A stretch of DNA of 5,300 bases. Origin: Acidobacteriota bacterium. GTDB lineage: Bacteria; Acidobacteriota; Terriglobia; Acidiferrales; UBA7541. The notes below the pieces were generated by a model, which worked only from the letters and a program-made list of their open reading frames with translations, did not search any database and had not been told where the DNA came from. This document shows positions 1 through 4,823 of the stretch, piece by piece. Both the position numbers and the translations under genes were made by a program. Where the stretch lies: the NCBI GenBank assembly GCA_003224195.1, contig QHYP01000079.1, positions 1 through 5,300 of the forward strand, given 5' to 3'. Numbering within the stretch: the first letter of the stretch is position 1; the number at the start of each line of letters is the position of its first letter.

Positions 1-1221
1 GGCTACCTCCGCGTCTATCAGTTGCCGGAAGCGGCCGCCGACCGCGAAGAAGAAGAAAAGGGCGAAGAGGGCGAGGGGCGTACCTTGCCTCCGGTGGCGG
101 AGGGCCAGGCGTTGCGGCTCGAGCAGCTTCGTCCCGAGCAACATTTCACCGAGCCGCGGCCGCGCTATACGGAAGCCACGCTGGTGAAGGAACTCGAAGA
201 AAAGGGCATTGGCCGGCCTTCCACTTACGCGACGATTATTTCCACCATCGTCGAGCGCGAATACGTGAACAAAGATCAGGGCCGCTTCACGCCCACGATG
301 CTCGGCGAAAAAGTCAGCGATCTGCTGGTGAAAAGCTTCGAGGATATTTTCGACGTCACGTTCACCGCGCGTCTGGAAGAAGAGCTCGACGAAATCGAAG
401 AGGGCAAACTCCCCTGGCGCCGCTCCGTCAGCGAGTTCTGGGAAAAATTCGAGCTCGACCTCGACAAGGCCGAAGGGGAAATGGAGTCCTACAAGGCCGG
501 CATCCCGACCGGCCTGAAATGCGAGAAGTGCGGGGAAGGCGAACTGCTCGAACGCATCAGCCGCCACGGCTTCTTCCTCGGCTGCTCACGCTATCCCGAG
601 TGCGACTTCATTAAAGACCTTTCGCCGGAGGTGGGCGGCGAAGAAGTAGAAAGCGAAAGCACCGTCGAGTACTGCGAGAACTGCGGCAAAGAAATGGCGA
701 TCAAGCGGGGCAAATGGGGACCCTTCCTCGCCTGCACGGGCTATCCCGAATGCAAGACCACGCGGCGGCTCGTAACCGGCACGCGCAAGGCCCGCAAGCC
801 CGATGAGCCGCTGGATGAAAAATGCCCTGAATGCGGCTCCGGTCTGGTCAAAAAGCACGGTCGCTACGGCGAGTTCATCGGTTGCTCGGGCTATCCGAAA
901 TGCAAGTACACGCGCCCGATCACGCTGGGTATCAAGTGCCCGAAATGCGGCACGGGCGAATTCGTCCGCCGCGGCAGCGCCAAGGGCCGCGGCCGCACGC
1001 GGATCTTCTATGGCTGCTCGCGCTATCCCGAATGCGATTTCACGACGCCGCACCAACCCATCGCCGAACCCTGCCCGAAGTGCGGCGCGGCTTTCATCGT
1101 CGAAAAGAAGACCAAGACCGGCACGGTTCGAGCTTGCCTCAAAGAAGGCTGCGACTGGGAAATGGAAGTCCACGAAGCGCAGCCCGTGGAAGCCGCGGAA
1201 GCCGTCCCCGTGAAATTCTGA
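1..1221 (+). CDS. topA: DNA topoisomerase I (type IA), C-terminal part; 5' end outside window
   Basis: This is the last 406 codons of topoisomerase I, which relaxes negative supercoils by passing one strand through a transient single-strand break. The frame is open from base 1, so the gene starts upstream, and the TOPRIM domain and catalytic tyrosine are not in view. Visible core signatures are YTEATLVKELEEKGIGRPSTY (about residues 56-76 of this fragment) and FTARLEEELDEIEEGK (from residue 121), both typical of bacterial TopA. An acidic linker rich in Glu lies at residues 15-27. The tail holds five Cys4 zinc ribbons, with cysteine codons starting at 520/529/583/601, 673/682/733/751, 823/832/883/901, 937/946/1015/1033 and 1072/1081/1135/1150. 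In known TopA proteins such ribbons bind single-stranded DNA and, in E. coli, RNA polymerase. The first four share a GxSxYPxC or GxTxYPxC pattern; the fifth is divergent (ACLKEGCDW). The gene ends with TGA at 1219-1221. The family assignment is secure. Confidence 0.97.
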   Translation, partial: GYLRVYQLPEAAADREEEEKGEEGEGRTLPPVAEGQALRLEQLRPEQHFTEPRPRYTEATLVKELEEKGIGRPSTYATIISTIVEREYVNKDQGRFTPTMLGEKVSDLLVKSFEDIFDVTFTARLEEELDEIEEGKLPWRRSVSEFWEKFELDLDKAEGEMESYKAGIPTGLKCEKCGEGELLERISRHGFFLGCSRYPECDFIKDLSPEVGGEEVESESTVEYCENCGKEMAIKRGKWGPFLACTGYPECKTTRRLVTGTRKARKPDEPLDEKCPECGSGLVKKHGRYGEFIGCSGYPKCKYTRPITLGIKCPKCGTGEFVRRGSAKGRGRTRIFYGCSRYPECDFTTPHQPIAEPCPKCGAAFIVEKKTKTGTVRACLKEGCDWEMEVHEAQPVEAAEAVPVKF

Positions 1222-1223
1222 CC

Positions 1224-1262
1224 CCGCGATGCGGCGCTCCCGCGGTTCGTGTTCTTTTTTCT
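1224..1262 (+). terminator. possible intrinsic terminator after topA
   Basis: Just after the topA stop, CCGCG (1224-1228) can pair with CGCGG (1241-1245) across a 12-base loop. An alternative GCGG (1231-1234)/CCGC (1240-1243) stem with a 5-base loop is also possible. A T-rich run, TTCTTTTTTCT, begins at 1252, about 7 bases after the stem. The stem is short and the gap to the T-run is longer than in good terminators, so this is only a weak candidate. Transcription may read on into xerC. Confidence 0.35.
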
Positions 1263-1334
1263 CGTGCGTTTTCCGGCGTGGTGACCGCGGGCGACACGCG
1301 CGTTCTTCTCGCCCCGCGGCGCTGCGGGTGCGCC

Positions 1335-1340
1335 TATAAT
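1335..1340 (+). promoter_or_regulatory. possible -10 box (TATAAT) upstream of xerC
   Basis: A perfect TATAAT hexamer lies 17 bases upstream of the xerC ATG in otherwise very GC-rich spacer. Transcription would start near 1347, giving a leader of only about 11 bases. No good -35 hexamer sits 16-18 bases upstream (CCCCGC at 1312-1317) and there is no TGn extension, so this may be a weak or activator-dependent promoter, or chance. Confidence 0.35.
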
Positions 1341-1357
1341 GTCAGGCGGCAGGACCC

Positions 1358-2377
1358 ATGGAACCGGGGATCAAAAGGGCGTCGGAAAGATATCTCGAGT
1401 ATCTCCGCTCGGTGCGCAATTCTTCGCCGCACACGATCCTCAATTACGGCAAGGACCTCGAGCAGTTTCTGAGGTATCTCTCGCCTCCGGGCGCAGAGCC
1501 GCCCGCGTTGCCCGAAGTGACTCACCATTTGATTCGCGAGTACGTAGCGCATCTCCACGACCAGGGCCTCCAGAAAAGCAGCATCGCGCGCAAGCTCGCC
1601 GCGCTTCGTTCGTTCTTCAAATATTGTGTTCGTGACGGCCTGCTCAAGGAAAACCCCGCGCGGCTCGTAGCCACCCCGAAGCTGCCAAAGCGCATTCCGT
1701 CCGTTCTCTCTGCCGAAGAGATGAACGACTTCCTGAATCAGCTCTCTGCCATGGACAGGCCAGATGCCGTGAAATCGCGGGCGAAACGCAAGATGCGGAA
1801 CCCGTCGGCATCATCACCGCGCGCGGCCCGGAGAGAGGACGCGAGCCTTCTCCTCCGCCGCGACCGCGCGCTACTCGAGCTGCTCTACGCCGCGGGGCTT
1901 CGCGTCAGCGAGTTGACTGGCCTCAACCTGGCCGACATGGATCAGAACGAGCGAGTCCTGCGCGTGCGCGGCAAAGGCGACAAGGAGCGCATTGTGCCCT
2001 ACGGCACCAAGGCGCAGATCGCTCTCAATGCCTACTGGGCGGTGCGCACGGAGCTCCTGCGGCAATCGCAGCGGATGCGTCGCGCCGTGCTGCTGGACGC
2101 GGAGGCCGTCTTTCTCAATTACGCCGGGCGCCGCCTGAGCCAGCGTTCCGTTCGCCGCATCGTCAAGAAGTACGTTCGCCTGGTGAACATCAATTGGGAT
2201 CTCCATCCGCACTCCCTGCGCCACGCCTTCGCCACGCATCTCCTCGCCGATGGAGCCGATTTGCGCGCCATTCAGGAGCTGCTCGGACACCAATCGCTGT
2301 CCACCACGCAGAAATACACGCACGCTTCTATCCGCCAGTTGATGGACGTCTACGATAAGTCTCATCCCCACGCCTGA
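1358..2377 (+). CDS. xerC: tyrosine recombinase, XerC-like (chromosome dimer resolution)
   Basis: This is a complete 339-residue site-specific tyrosine recombinase. The N-terminal SAM-like DNA-binding domain spans about residues 5-105 (SPHTILNYGKDLEQFLRYL near 23-41). The catalytic domain spans about 165-335 and carries the full active-site set: Arg182 (AGLRVSEL), Lys206 (RGKGDKER), His285 and Arg288 (HPHSLRHAFATHLL), His311 (LLGHQSLSTTQKYTH) and nucleophile Tyr320. The C-terminal MDVYDKSHPHA resembles the XerC ending more than that of XerD, so XerC is preferred, but sequence alone does not exclude a lone XerD-type or XerH-type enzyme. In known systems Xer recombinases act at dif with FtsK to resolve chromosome dimers. 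At 339 residues it is longer than the usual 295-305; most of the excess is a basic, Ser/Ala-rich insertion at about 132-162. ATG at 1358 is preceded by AGGCGG (1344-1349) and AGGA (1351-1354). The topA-xerC order also occurs in other phyla, though often with trmFO between and hslVU after. Confidence 0.93.
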   Translation: MEPGIKRASERYLEYLRSVRNSSPHTILNYGKDLEQFLRYLSPPGAEPPALPEVTHHLIREYVAHLHDQGLQKSSIARKLAALRSFFKYCVRDGLLKENPARLVATPKLPKRIPSVLSAEEMNDFLNQLSAMDRPDAVKSRAKRKMRNPSASSPRAARREDASLLLRRDRALLELLYAAGLRVSELTGLNLADMDQNERVLRVRGKGDKERIVPYGTKAQIALNAYWAVRTELLRQSQRMRRAVLLDAEAVFLNYAGRRLSQRSVRRIVKKYVRLVNINWDLHPHSLRHAFATHLLADGADLRAIQELLGHQSLSTTQKYTHASIRQLMDVYDKSHPHA

Positions 2378-2421
2378 AGCCCGCAGCTCCGCTTTGTCCG
2401 CCAACTCTGCTGCGCTATCCT

Positions 2422-2440
2422 TGACCGCCGTCTCCGGTCA
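2422..2440 (+). repeat. 6-bp inverted repeat TGACCG/CGGTCA before the exported-protein gene
   Basis: TGACCG (2422-2427) and CGGTCA (2435-2440) form a perfect inverted repeat with a 7-base spacer, ending 6 bases before the GTG start at 2447. It could be a small hairpin limiting ribosome access or a dyad operator. There is no T-run, so it is not a terminator for xerC. The same half-sites recur at 3391-3407 with a different spacing. Its short length makes chance a serious alternative. Confidence 0.3.
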
Positions 2441-2446
2441 TTCGCC

Positions 2447-3232
2447 GTGATACTTCGATGCCTCGGCTTTTTCTGGTTTTTGATCGCAATCGGTGCCATT
2501 TTCTCCGTTCGCGCCGCCGCCCAGGACAACTACGAAATCCAGGTCTATTCCTACGAAACCGTCGCGCCCGGCCACACGATGGTCGAGCTGCACAGCAACT
2601 TCACATTCAGCGGCTCGAAGACTGCGCAGAACGGCGTATTGCCCACGAATCATGCGTTCCACGAAACGATTGAGATCACTCACGGTTTCAACGACTGGTT
2701 CGAGGTGGGCTTTTATATTTTCACTTCCGTGCGCAACGGCGAAGGATGGGATTGGGTGGGGGATCATATCCGCCCGCGCGTGCGTGTCCCTGCAAAATGG
2801 CGCTGGCCGGTCGGCGTGAGTCTTTCCAACGAAATCGGCTACCAGCGCCGCGTTTTTTCGGAAGACACGTGGACTTGGGAAATTCGGCCCATCGTGGACA
2901 AGCAGCTCGGACGCTGGTATCTTTCATTCAATCCCACGGTGGACCGCGCTCTCCACGGCCCGAATGTCAACCGCGGCTTCGAGTTTTCTCCGAATTTCAA
3001 ATTCAGCTACGACTTCACGAAGAAAGTCTCCAGCGGCCTCGAATACTACGGCGCGCTGGGGCCGGTCACCGGCTTCGACGCAGTGAGCCAGCAGCAGCAC
3101 CAGATTTTTCCGACCATCGACCTCAACGTCTCGCCGAAGTGGGAAATCAATTTCGGCCTTGGCGTCGGCGTCACGCGCTCGACCGACCATCTCATCGGCA
3201 AGCTGATTCTCGGGTACCGCTTCAACTTTTGA
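2447..3232 (+). CDS. exported, probable outer membrane beta-barrel protein of unknown function
   Basis: This is a 261-residue protein with an N-terminal signal peptide: hydrophobic stretch at about residues 6-20 and an AxA site (A23-A24-A25) with likely cleavage before Gln26. The mature part has alternating polar and hydrophobic segments with many aromatics (FNDWFEVGFYIF, GRWYLSFNPTVD, KFSYDF, KWEINFGLGVGV) and ends in LILGYRFNF. A terminal Phe preceded by alternating hydrophobics is the usual recognition signal of BAM-assembled outer membrane barrels. The overall look recalls small transporter-like barrels such as the MetA-pathway phenol-degradation family (PF13557), but I cannot confirm membership or name a substrate. 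The start is GTG at 2447, since it gives a complete signal peptide; the next in-frame candidate, TTG at 2480, would cut into the hydrophobic core. No clear Shine-Dalgarno is seen before it. It starts 69 bases after xerC and the two could share a transcript, but their functions look unrelated. Confidence 0.87.
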   Translation: MILRCLGFFWFLIAIGAIFSVRAAAQDNYEIQVYSYETVAPGHTMVELHSNFTFSGSKTAQNGVLPTNHAFHETIEITHGFNDWFEVGFYIFTSVRNGEGWDWVGDHIRPRVRVPAKWRWPVGVSLSNEIGYQRRVFSEDTWTWEIRPIVDKQLGRWYLSFNPTVDRALHGPNVNRGFEFSPNFKFSYDFTKKVSSGLEYYGALGPVTGFDAVSQQQHQIFPTIDLNVSPKWEINFGLGVGVTRSTDHLIGKLILGYRFNF

Positions 3233-3255
3233 CGCGCCGGAGAAGTTCGCTTGTG

Positions 3256-3292
3256 GCAGCGTTGCATTCGGCGAAGGCGGCTTCTTCGCTGC
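3256..3292 (+). repeat. overlapping alternative inverted repeats
   Basis: GCAGCG (3256-3261) can pair with CGCTGC (3287-3292), and GCGAAG (3271-3276) can pair with CTTCGC (3284-3289). The two stems share bases 3287-3289, so they exclude each other. The first also shares base 3292 with the next hairpin downstream. No T-run follows, so this is not a standard terminator for the upstream gene. Confidence 0.35.
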
Positions 3293-3341
3293 GCGGGCTG
3301 TACTGCCCTGTGGAGACGAAGTGAAATGCCGACAGCCCGCG
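3292..3341 (+). repeat. 10-bp perfect inverted repeat with a 30-base loop
   Basis: CGCGGGCTGT (3292-3301) and ACAGCCCGCG (3332-3341) are exact reverse complements separated by 30 bases. As RNA this is a stable GC-rich stem closing a large loop, which contains a smaller possible pairing (GGGC 3295-3298 with GCCC 3305-3308, competing with the main stem). It is the strongest secondary structure in the spacer. It is followed by GAGTTATTGA rather than a T-run, so it does not look like a rho-independent terminator. It could be part of a structured RNA or a dispersed intergenic repeat. Confidence 0.5.
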
Positions 3342-3390
3342 AGTTATTGAGGCGACCTGGTTTGATCGTTTCTTGTTTCATCTTCATGTG

Positions 3391-3407
3391 TGACCGCGAA
3401 GCGGTCA
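3391..3407 (+). repeat. perfect 7-bp hairpin TGACCGC-GAA-GCGGTCA
   Basis: Both arms are exact over 7 bp with a 3-base GAA loop. It could be a compact RNA hairpin or a dyad operator 194 bases before the dehydrogenase start. No T-run follows. The outer half-sites TGACCG/CGGTCA match those at 2422-2440, but with a 5-base rather than a 7-base centre. Confidence 0.5.
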
Positions 3408-3422
3408 ACTTGCTCCTCGAAG

Positions 3423-3434
3423 GGGTATATACCC
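3423..3434. promoter_or_regulatory. 12-bp palindrome GGGTATATACCC, possible operator
   Basis: GGGTATATACCC is a perfect 12-bp palindrome, flanked by CGA (3418-3420) and TCG (3435-3437), which extend the symmetry with a small asymmetry at 3421-3422. An AT core with G/C flanks is a common form for dimeric repressor sites. No matching -35 is seen at a proper distance from the TATATA core, and no regulator gene lies in the window to pair with it. Confidence 0.35.
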
Positions 3435-3485
3435 TCGTGGCGGTGGAAAGAGTGCGGAAGCACTTGAATAGAAAGAAGTTAGGAA

Positions 3486-3514
3486 GCGCCCACTGCACCG
3501 AAGTGTGTGGGCGC
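3486..3514 (+). repeat. 8-bp perfect inverted repeat GCGCCCAC/GTGGGCGC
   Basis: GCGCCCAC (3486-3493) pairs exactly with GTGGGCGC (3507-3514) across a 13-base loop. A shifted inner pairing, CACT (3491-3494) with AGTG (3502-3505), is an alternative. It lies about 86 bases before the dehydrogenase start and is followed by GTATATC, not a T-run, so a leader-RNA structure is more likely than a terminator. Confidence 0.45.
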
Positions 3515-3566
3515 GTATATCTTGCGGGGTGCCGGAATCATCCAATTGAGGGAGACAAACAGAAAC

Positions 3567-3595
3567 GAGTCAGAGGACGTATGACTCAGAGGAGG
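3567..3595 (+). promoter_or_regulatory. small hairpin next to the dehydrogenase ribosome binding site
   Basis: GAGTCA (3567-3572) and TGACTC (3582-3587) form a 6-bp hairpin whose 9-base loop holds GAGGA, a decoy-like Shine-Dalgarno sequence. The real site, AGGAGG (3590-3595), follows two bases after the stem and sits 5 bases before ATG 3601. TCAGAGGA also occurs twice as a direct repeat (3570-3577 and 3586-3593). The ribosome binding site itself is clear; a regulatory role for the hairpin is speculative. Confidence 0.5.
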
Positions 3596-3600
3596 CTGAG

Positions 3601-4410
3601 ATGGAGAAAGTAGCTTTCGTCACGGGAGCATCTTCCGGGATCGGGCGGGCCACTGCGGCTCTTCTGGCGGGAAGCGATTATCGCGTTTTTGGCGCCGCCC
3701 GGAATATCGCCGGTGTCAAGCCCATCCCAAACGTCGAGTTCTTGCAATTGGATGTGCGGGACGACGAGTCCGTCAAAGAGGCGGTCCGCGCGATTGTGTC
3801 CCGAGCCGGGCGAATCGACGCGTTGGTCAACAATGCCGGTTACACGCTGATCGGATCCTTAGAAGAGACCAGCATCGAAGAAGCCAAGCAGCTTTTCGAG
3901 ACAAATTTCTTTGGCGTTCTGCGCATGAGCCAAGCGGTGCTGCCCATCATGCGGGGGCAGCGGTATGGGCGCATTGCCAACGTCAGCTCGGTCGTGGGGT
4001 TTGTGCCCGCGCCTTACCAGGGAATTTATGGCGCGAGCAAACATGCTCTGGAGGGTTATTCCGAATCCCTGGACCACGAGGTGAGACAGTTCGGGATCCG
4101 CGTATCGGTGATCGAGCCTGGATTCACGCGAACGAAAATCAGCCAGAACAGCCAGGTGGCGGGGCGGCTCCTGGAGGCTTATGAGAGCGAGCGCAACCGC
4201 GTTCTTGATGCCGTCCGTGAAAACACCGCAAGCGGCGAGAACTCTTTCACTGCAGCTTCGGCTGTCCTGGAGGCACTCACGGCTCGCTCTCCGCGTCCGC
4301 GCTACCCAGTGGGGCGGGAGGCCAAGCTTCTCAGCCGCTTCCGGAAATTGATTCCTTCCAAGCTCTTCGACAAAAGTCTTCGCAAACAATTCGGGCTGGG
4401 AGCCGCATGA
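3601..4410 (+). CDS. classical short-chain dehydrogenase/reductase (SDR), NADP(H)-type likely
   Basis: This is a complete 269-residue SDR, a soluble cytoplasmic oxidoreductase acting on alcohol/carbonyl groups with a nicotinamide cofactor. The Rossmann fold opens with TGASSGIG (residues 8-15). LDVRD (50-54) and NNAG (77-80) follow. The catalytic tetrad is Asn102, Ser130 (NVSSVVG), Tyr143 and Lys147 (YGASK). EPGF (172-175) follows the active site. Arg34 at the end of the second strand (GAARN) favours NADP(H), by analogy with the family. The C-terminal third is basic and variable (RFRKLIPSKLFDKSLRKQFG), as in retinol- or hydroxysteroid-dehydrogenase-like members of unknown substrate; no substrate can be named. 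ATG at 3601 is fixed by AGGAGG at 3590-3595 and by the N-terminal beta strand starting at once. It stands alone, 368 bases after the previous gene and 31 bases before the rplU promoter, so it is probably its own transcription unit. No regulator or partner enzyme is adjacent. Confidence 0.95.
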   Translation: MEKVAFVTGASSGIGRATAALLAGSDYRVFGAARNIAGVKPIPNVEFLQLDVRDDESVKEAVRAIVSRAGRIDALVNNAGYTLIGSLEETSIEEAKQLFETNFFGVLRMSQAVLPIMRGQRYGRIANVSSVVGFVPAPYQGIYGASKHALEGYSESLDHEVRQFGIRVSVIEPGFTRTKISQNSQVAGRLLEAYESERNRVLDAVRENTASGENSFTAASAVLEALTARSPRPRYPVGREAKLLSRFRKLIPSKLFDKSLRKQFGLGAA

Positions 4411-4416
4411 AGAAGG

Positions 4417-4440
4417 GCGCTGGGGGAGCGCATCTGTTCC
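4417..4440 (+). terminator. weak hairpin after the dehydrogenase gene
   Basis: GCGCT (4417-4421) pairs with AGCGC (4427-4431) around a GGGGG loop, six bases after the stop codon. The following ATCTGTTCC is only mildly T-rich. It could be a poor intrinsic terminator separating the SDR gene from the rplU promoter; read-through seems likely. Confidence 0.3.
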
Positions 4441-4441
4441 A

Positions 4442-4470
4442 TTGATCTGTCTAGATGTGGCACGTATAAT
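4442..4470 (+). promoter_or_regulatory. sigma70-type promoter of rplU-rpmA(-obgE)
   Basis: The -35 element TTGATC (4442-4447, four of six consensus bases) and a perfect -10 element TATAAT (4465-4470) are separated by exactly 17 bases, the optimum. Transcription should begin near 4477, giving a leader of about 24 bases before the rplU ATG. That is too short for the long autoregulatory leaders known on some L21 operons. This is the best promoter in the window and fits a highly expressed ribosomal operon. Confidence 0.8.
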
Positions 4471-4500
4471 AAGCGTTTGTCTTCAACCTTTGGAGGGCAG

Positions 4501-4812
4501 ATGTACGCCGTGATTCAGAGTGGCGGGAAGCAGTACCGGGTTGCGCCGGGCGACACCGTGCGCGTGGAAAAGCTCGCCGGCAAGGTGGGCAGCAAAGTGA
4601 CCTTTGAGAAGGTTGTCGCAGTGCATACCGACGACAAGAAGATCGTCGCGGGGCCGGCTGCCGAAAAGGCCACCGTCACGGGCAAAATCGTGGGCCAGGT
4701 GAAGGGTCCAAAGCTCACGGTGATGAAGTACAAGAGGACGAATCAGTACAAGATTTCCCGCGGCCATCGCCAACACTTGACCGCCGTGCAGGTGAACGAG
4801 ATCAAGCTGTAA
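4501..4812 (+). CDS. rplU: 50S ribosomal protein L21 (bL21)
   Basis: This is a complete 103-residue bL21, the same length as the E. coli protein. It binds 23S rRNA in the large subunit. Family marks are the N-terminal MYAVIQSGGKQYRV, the central VTGKIVGQVKGPKLTVMKYKR, and the near-invariant GHRQ (residues 91-94, in SRGHRQHLTAVQV) close to the C-terminus. ATG at 4501 is chosen because bL21 starts with MYAV and GGAGGG (4492-4497) is just upstream; the in-frame TTG at 4477 coincides with the predicted transcription start and would add eight unconserved residues. It is the first gene of the conserved rplU-rpmA-obgE block and is followed by rpmA after 11 bases. Composition and length look normal. 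Confidence 0.98.
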   Translation: MYAVIQSGGKQYRVAPGDTVRVEKLAGKVGSKVTFEKVVAVHTDDKKIVAGPAAEKATVTGKIVGQVKGPKLTVMKYKRTNQYKISRGHRQHLTAVQVNEIKL

Positions 4813-4823
4813 GGGGTTTGCTC

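Larger units (their letters stand above)
3233..3600 (+). other. gene-free spacer rich in inverted repeats
   Basis: This 368-base stretch between the exported-protein gene and the dehydrogenase has no convincing gene. The frames open across it give Arg/Cys-rich or low-quality translations with no family resemblance and no good ribosome binding sites. It does contain at least five inverted repeats (pairs at 3256-3292, 3292-3341, 3391-3407, 3486-3514 and 3567-3587) plus a 12-bp palindrome (3423-3434). The half beyond about 3342 is visibly richer in A and T than the flanking genes. I found no promoter with a good -35/-10 pair. It could be a long structured leader for the dehydrogenase, a small RNA gene, or a decayed region; the sequence does not decide between these. 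Confidence 0.6.

Noticed and set aside
586..1173. Long open frame on the minus strand under topA (195 codons), and plus-strand frames at 803-1213 and 831-1472
   Set aside because: They lie over the repeated zinc-ribbon coding region, where GC-rich codons leave other frames open. Translations are Ala/Arg-rich with no family resemblance; the topA frame is certain.
2746..3324. Plus-strand frame overlapping the exported-protein gene
   Set aside because: Shadow frame: the main frame has a signal peptide and a coherent barrel-like sequence, this one is Arg/Pro-rich without motifs.
3046..3498. Minus-strand frame of 150 codons spanning the end of the exported-protein gene and the spacer
   Set aside because: The translation is basic, low-complexity and crosses a well-supported gene in antisense; no recognisable motif or ribosome binding site.
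3245..3520. 6S RNA or another known housekeeping RNA in the spacer
   Set aside because: There are stems and loops, but I could not match the conserved elements or closing stems of 6S RNA, tmRNA, RNase P RNA or SRP RNA.
3251..3613. Plus-strand frame of 120 codons through the spacer into the SDR start
   Set aside because: Arg/Cys-rich with no domain likeness, no Shine-Dalgarno, overlaps the SDR start and runs through several inverted repeats.
3859..4389. Minus-strand frame of 176 codons under the SDR gene
   Set aside because: The plus strand encodes every SDR catalytic motif in order, so the antisense frame is a by-product of codon bias.
3601..4410. Horizontal transfer of the SDR gene on base composition
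   Set aside because: Its third-position GC looks only slightly lower than that of xerC by a rough hand count of the first 40-55 codons, and there are no flanking mobile-element marks.
4477..4500. TTG start for rplU, eight codons upstream
   Set aside because: It coincides with the predicted transcription start and adds residues outside the bL21 family; ATG 4501 has a ribosome binding site and the family N-terminus MYAV.
2420..4787. Shared 12-mer CTTGACCGCCGT at 2420-2431 and 4776-4787
   Set aside because: One copy is inside the rplU coding sequence, and a single 12-base match in a GC-rich window of this size is expected by chance.
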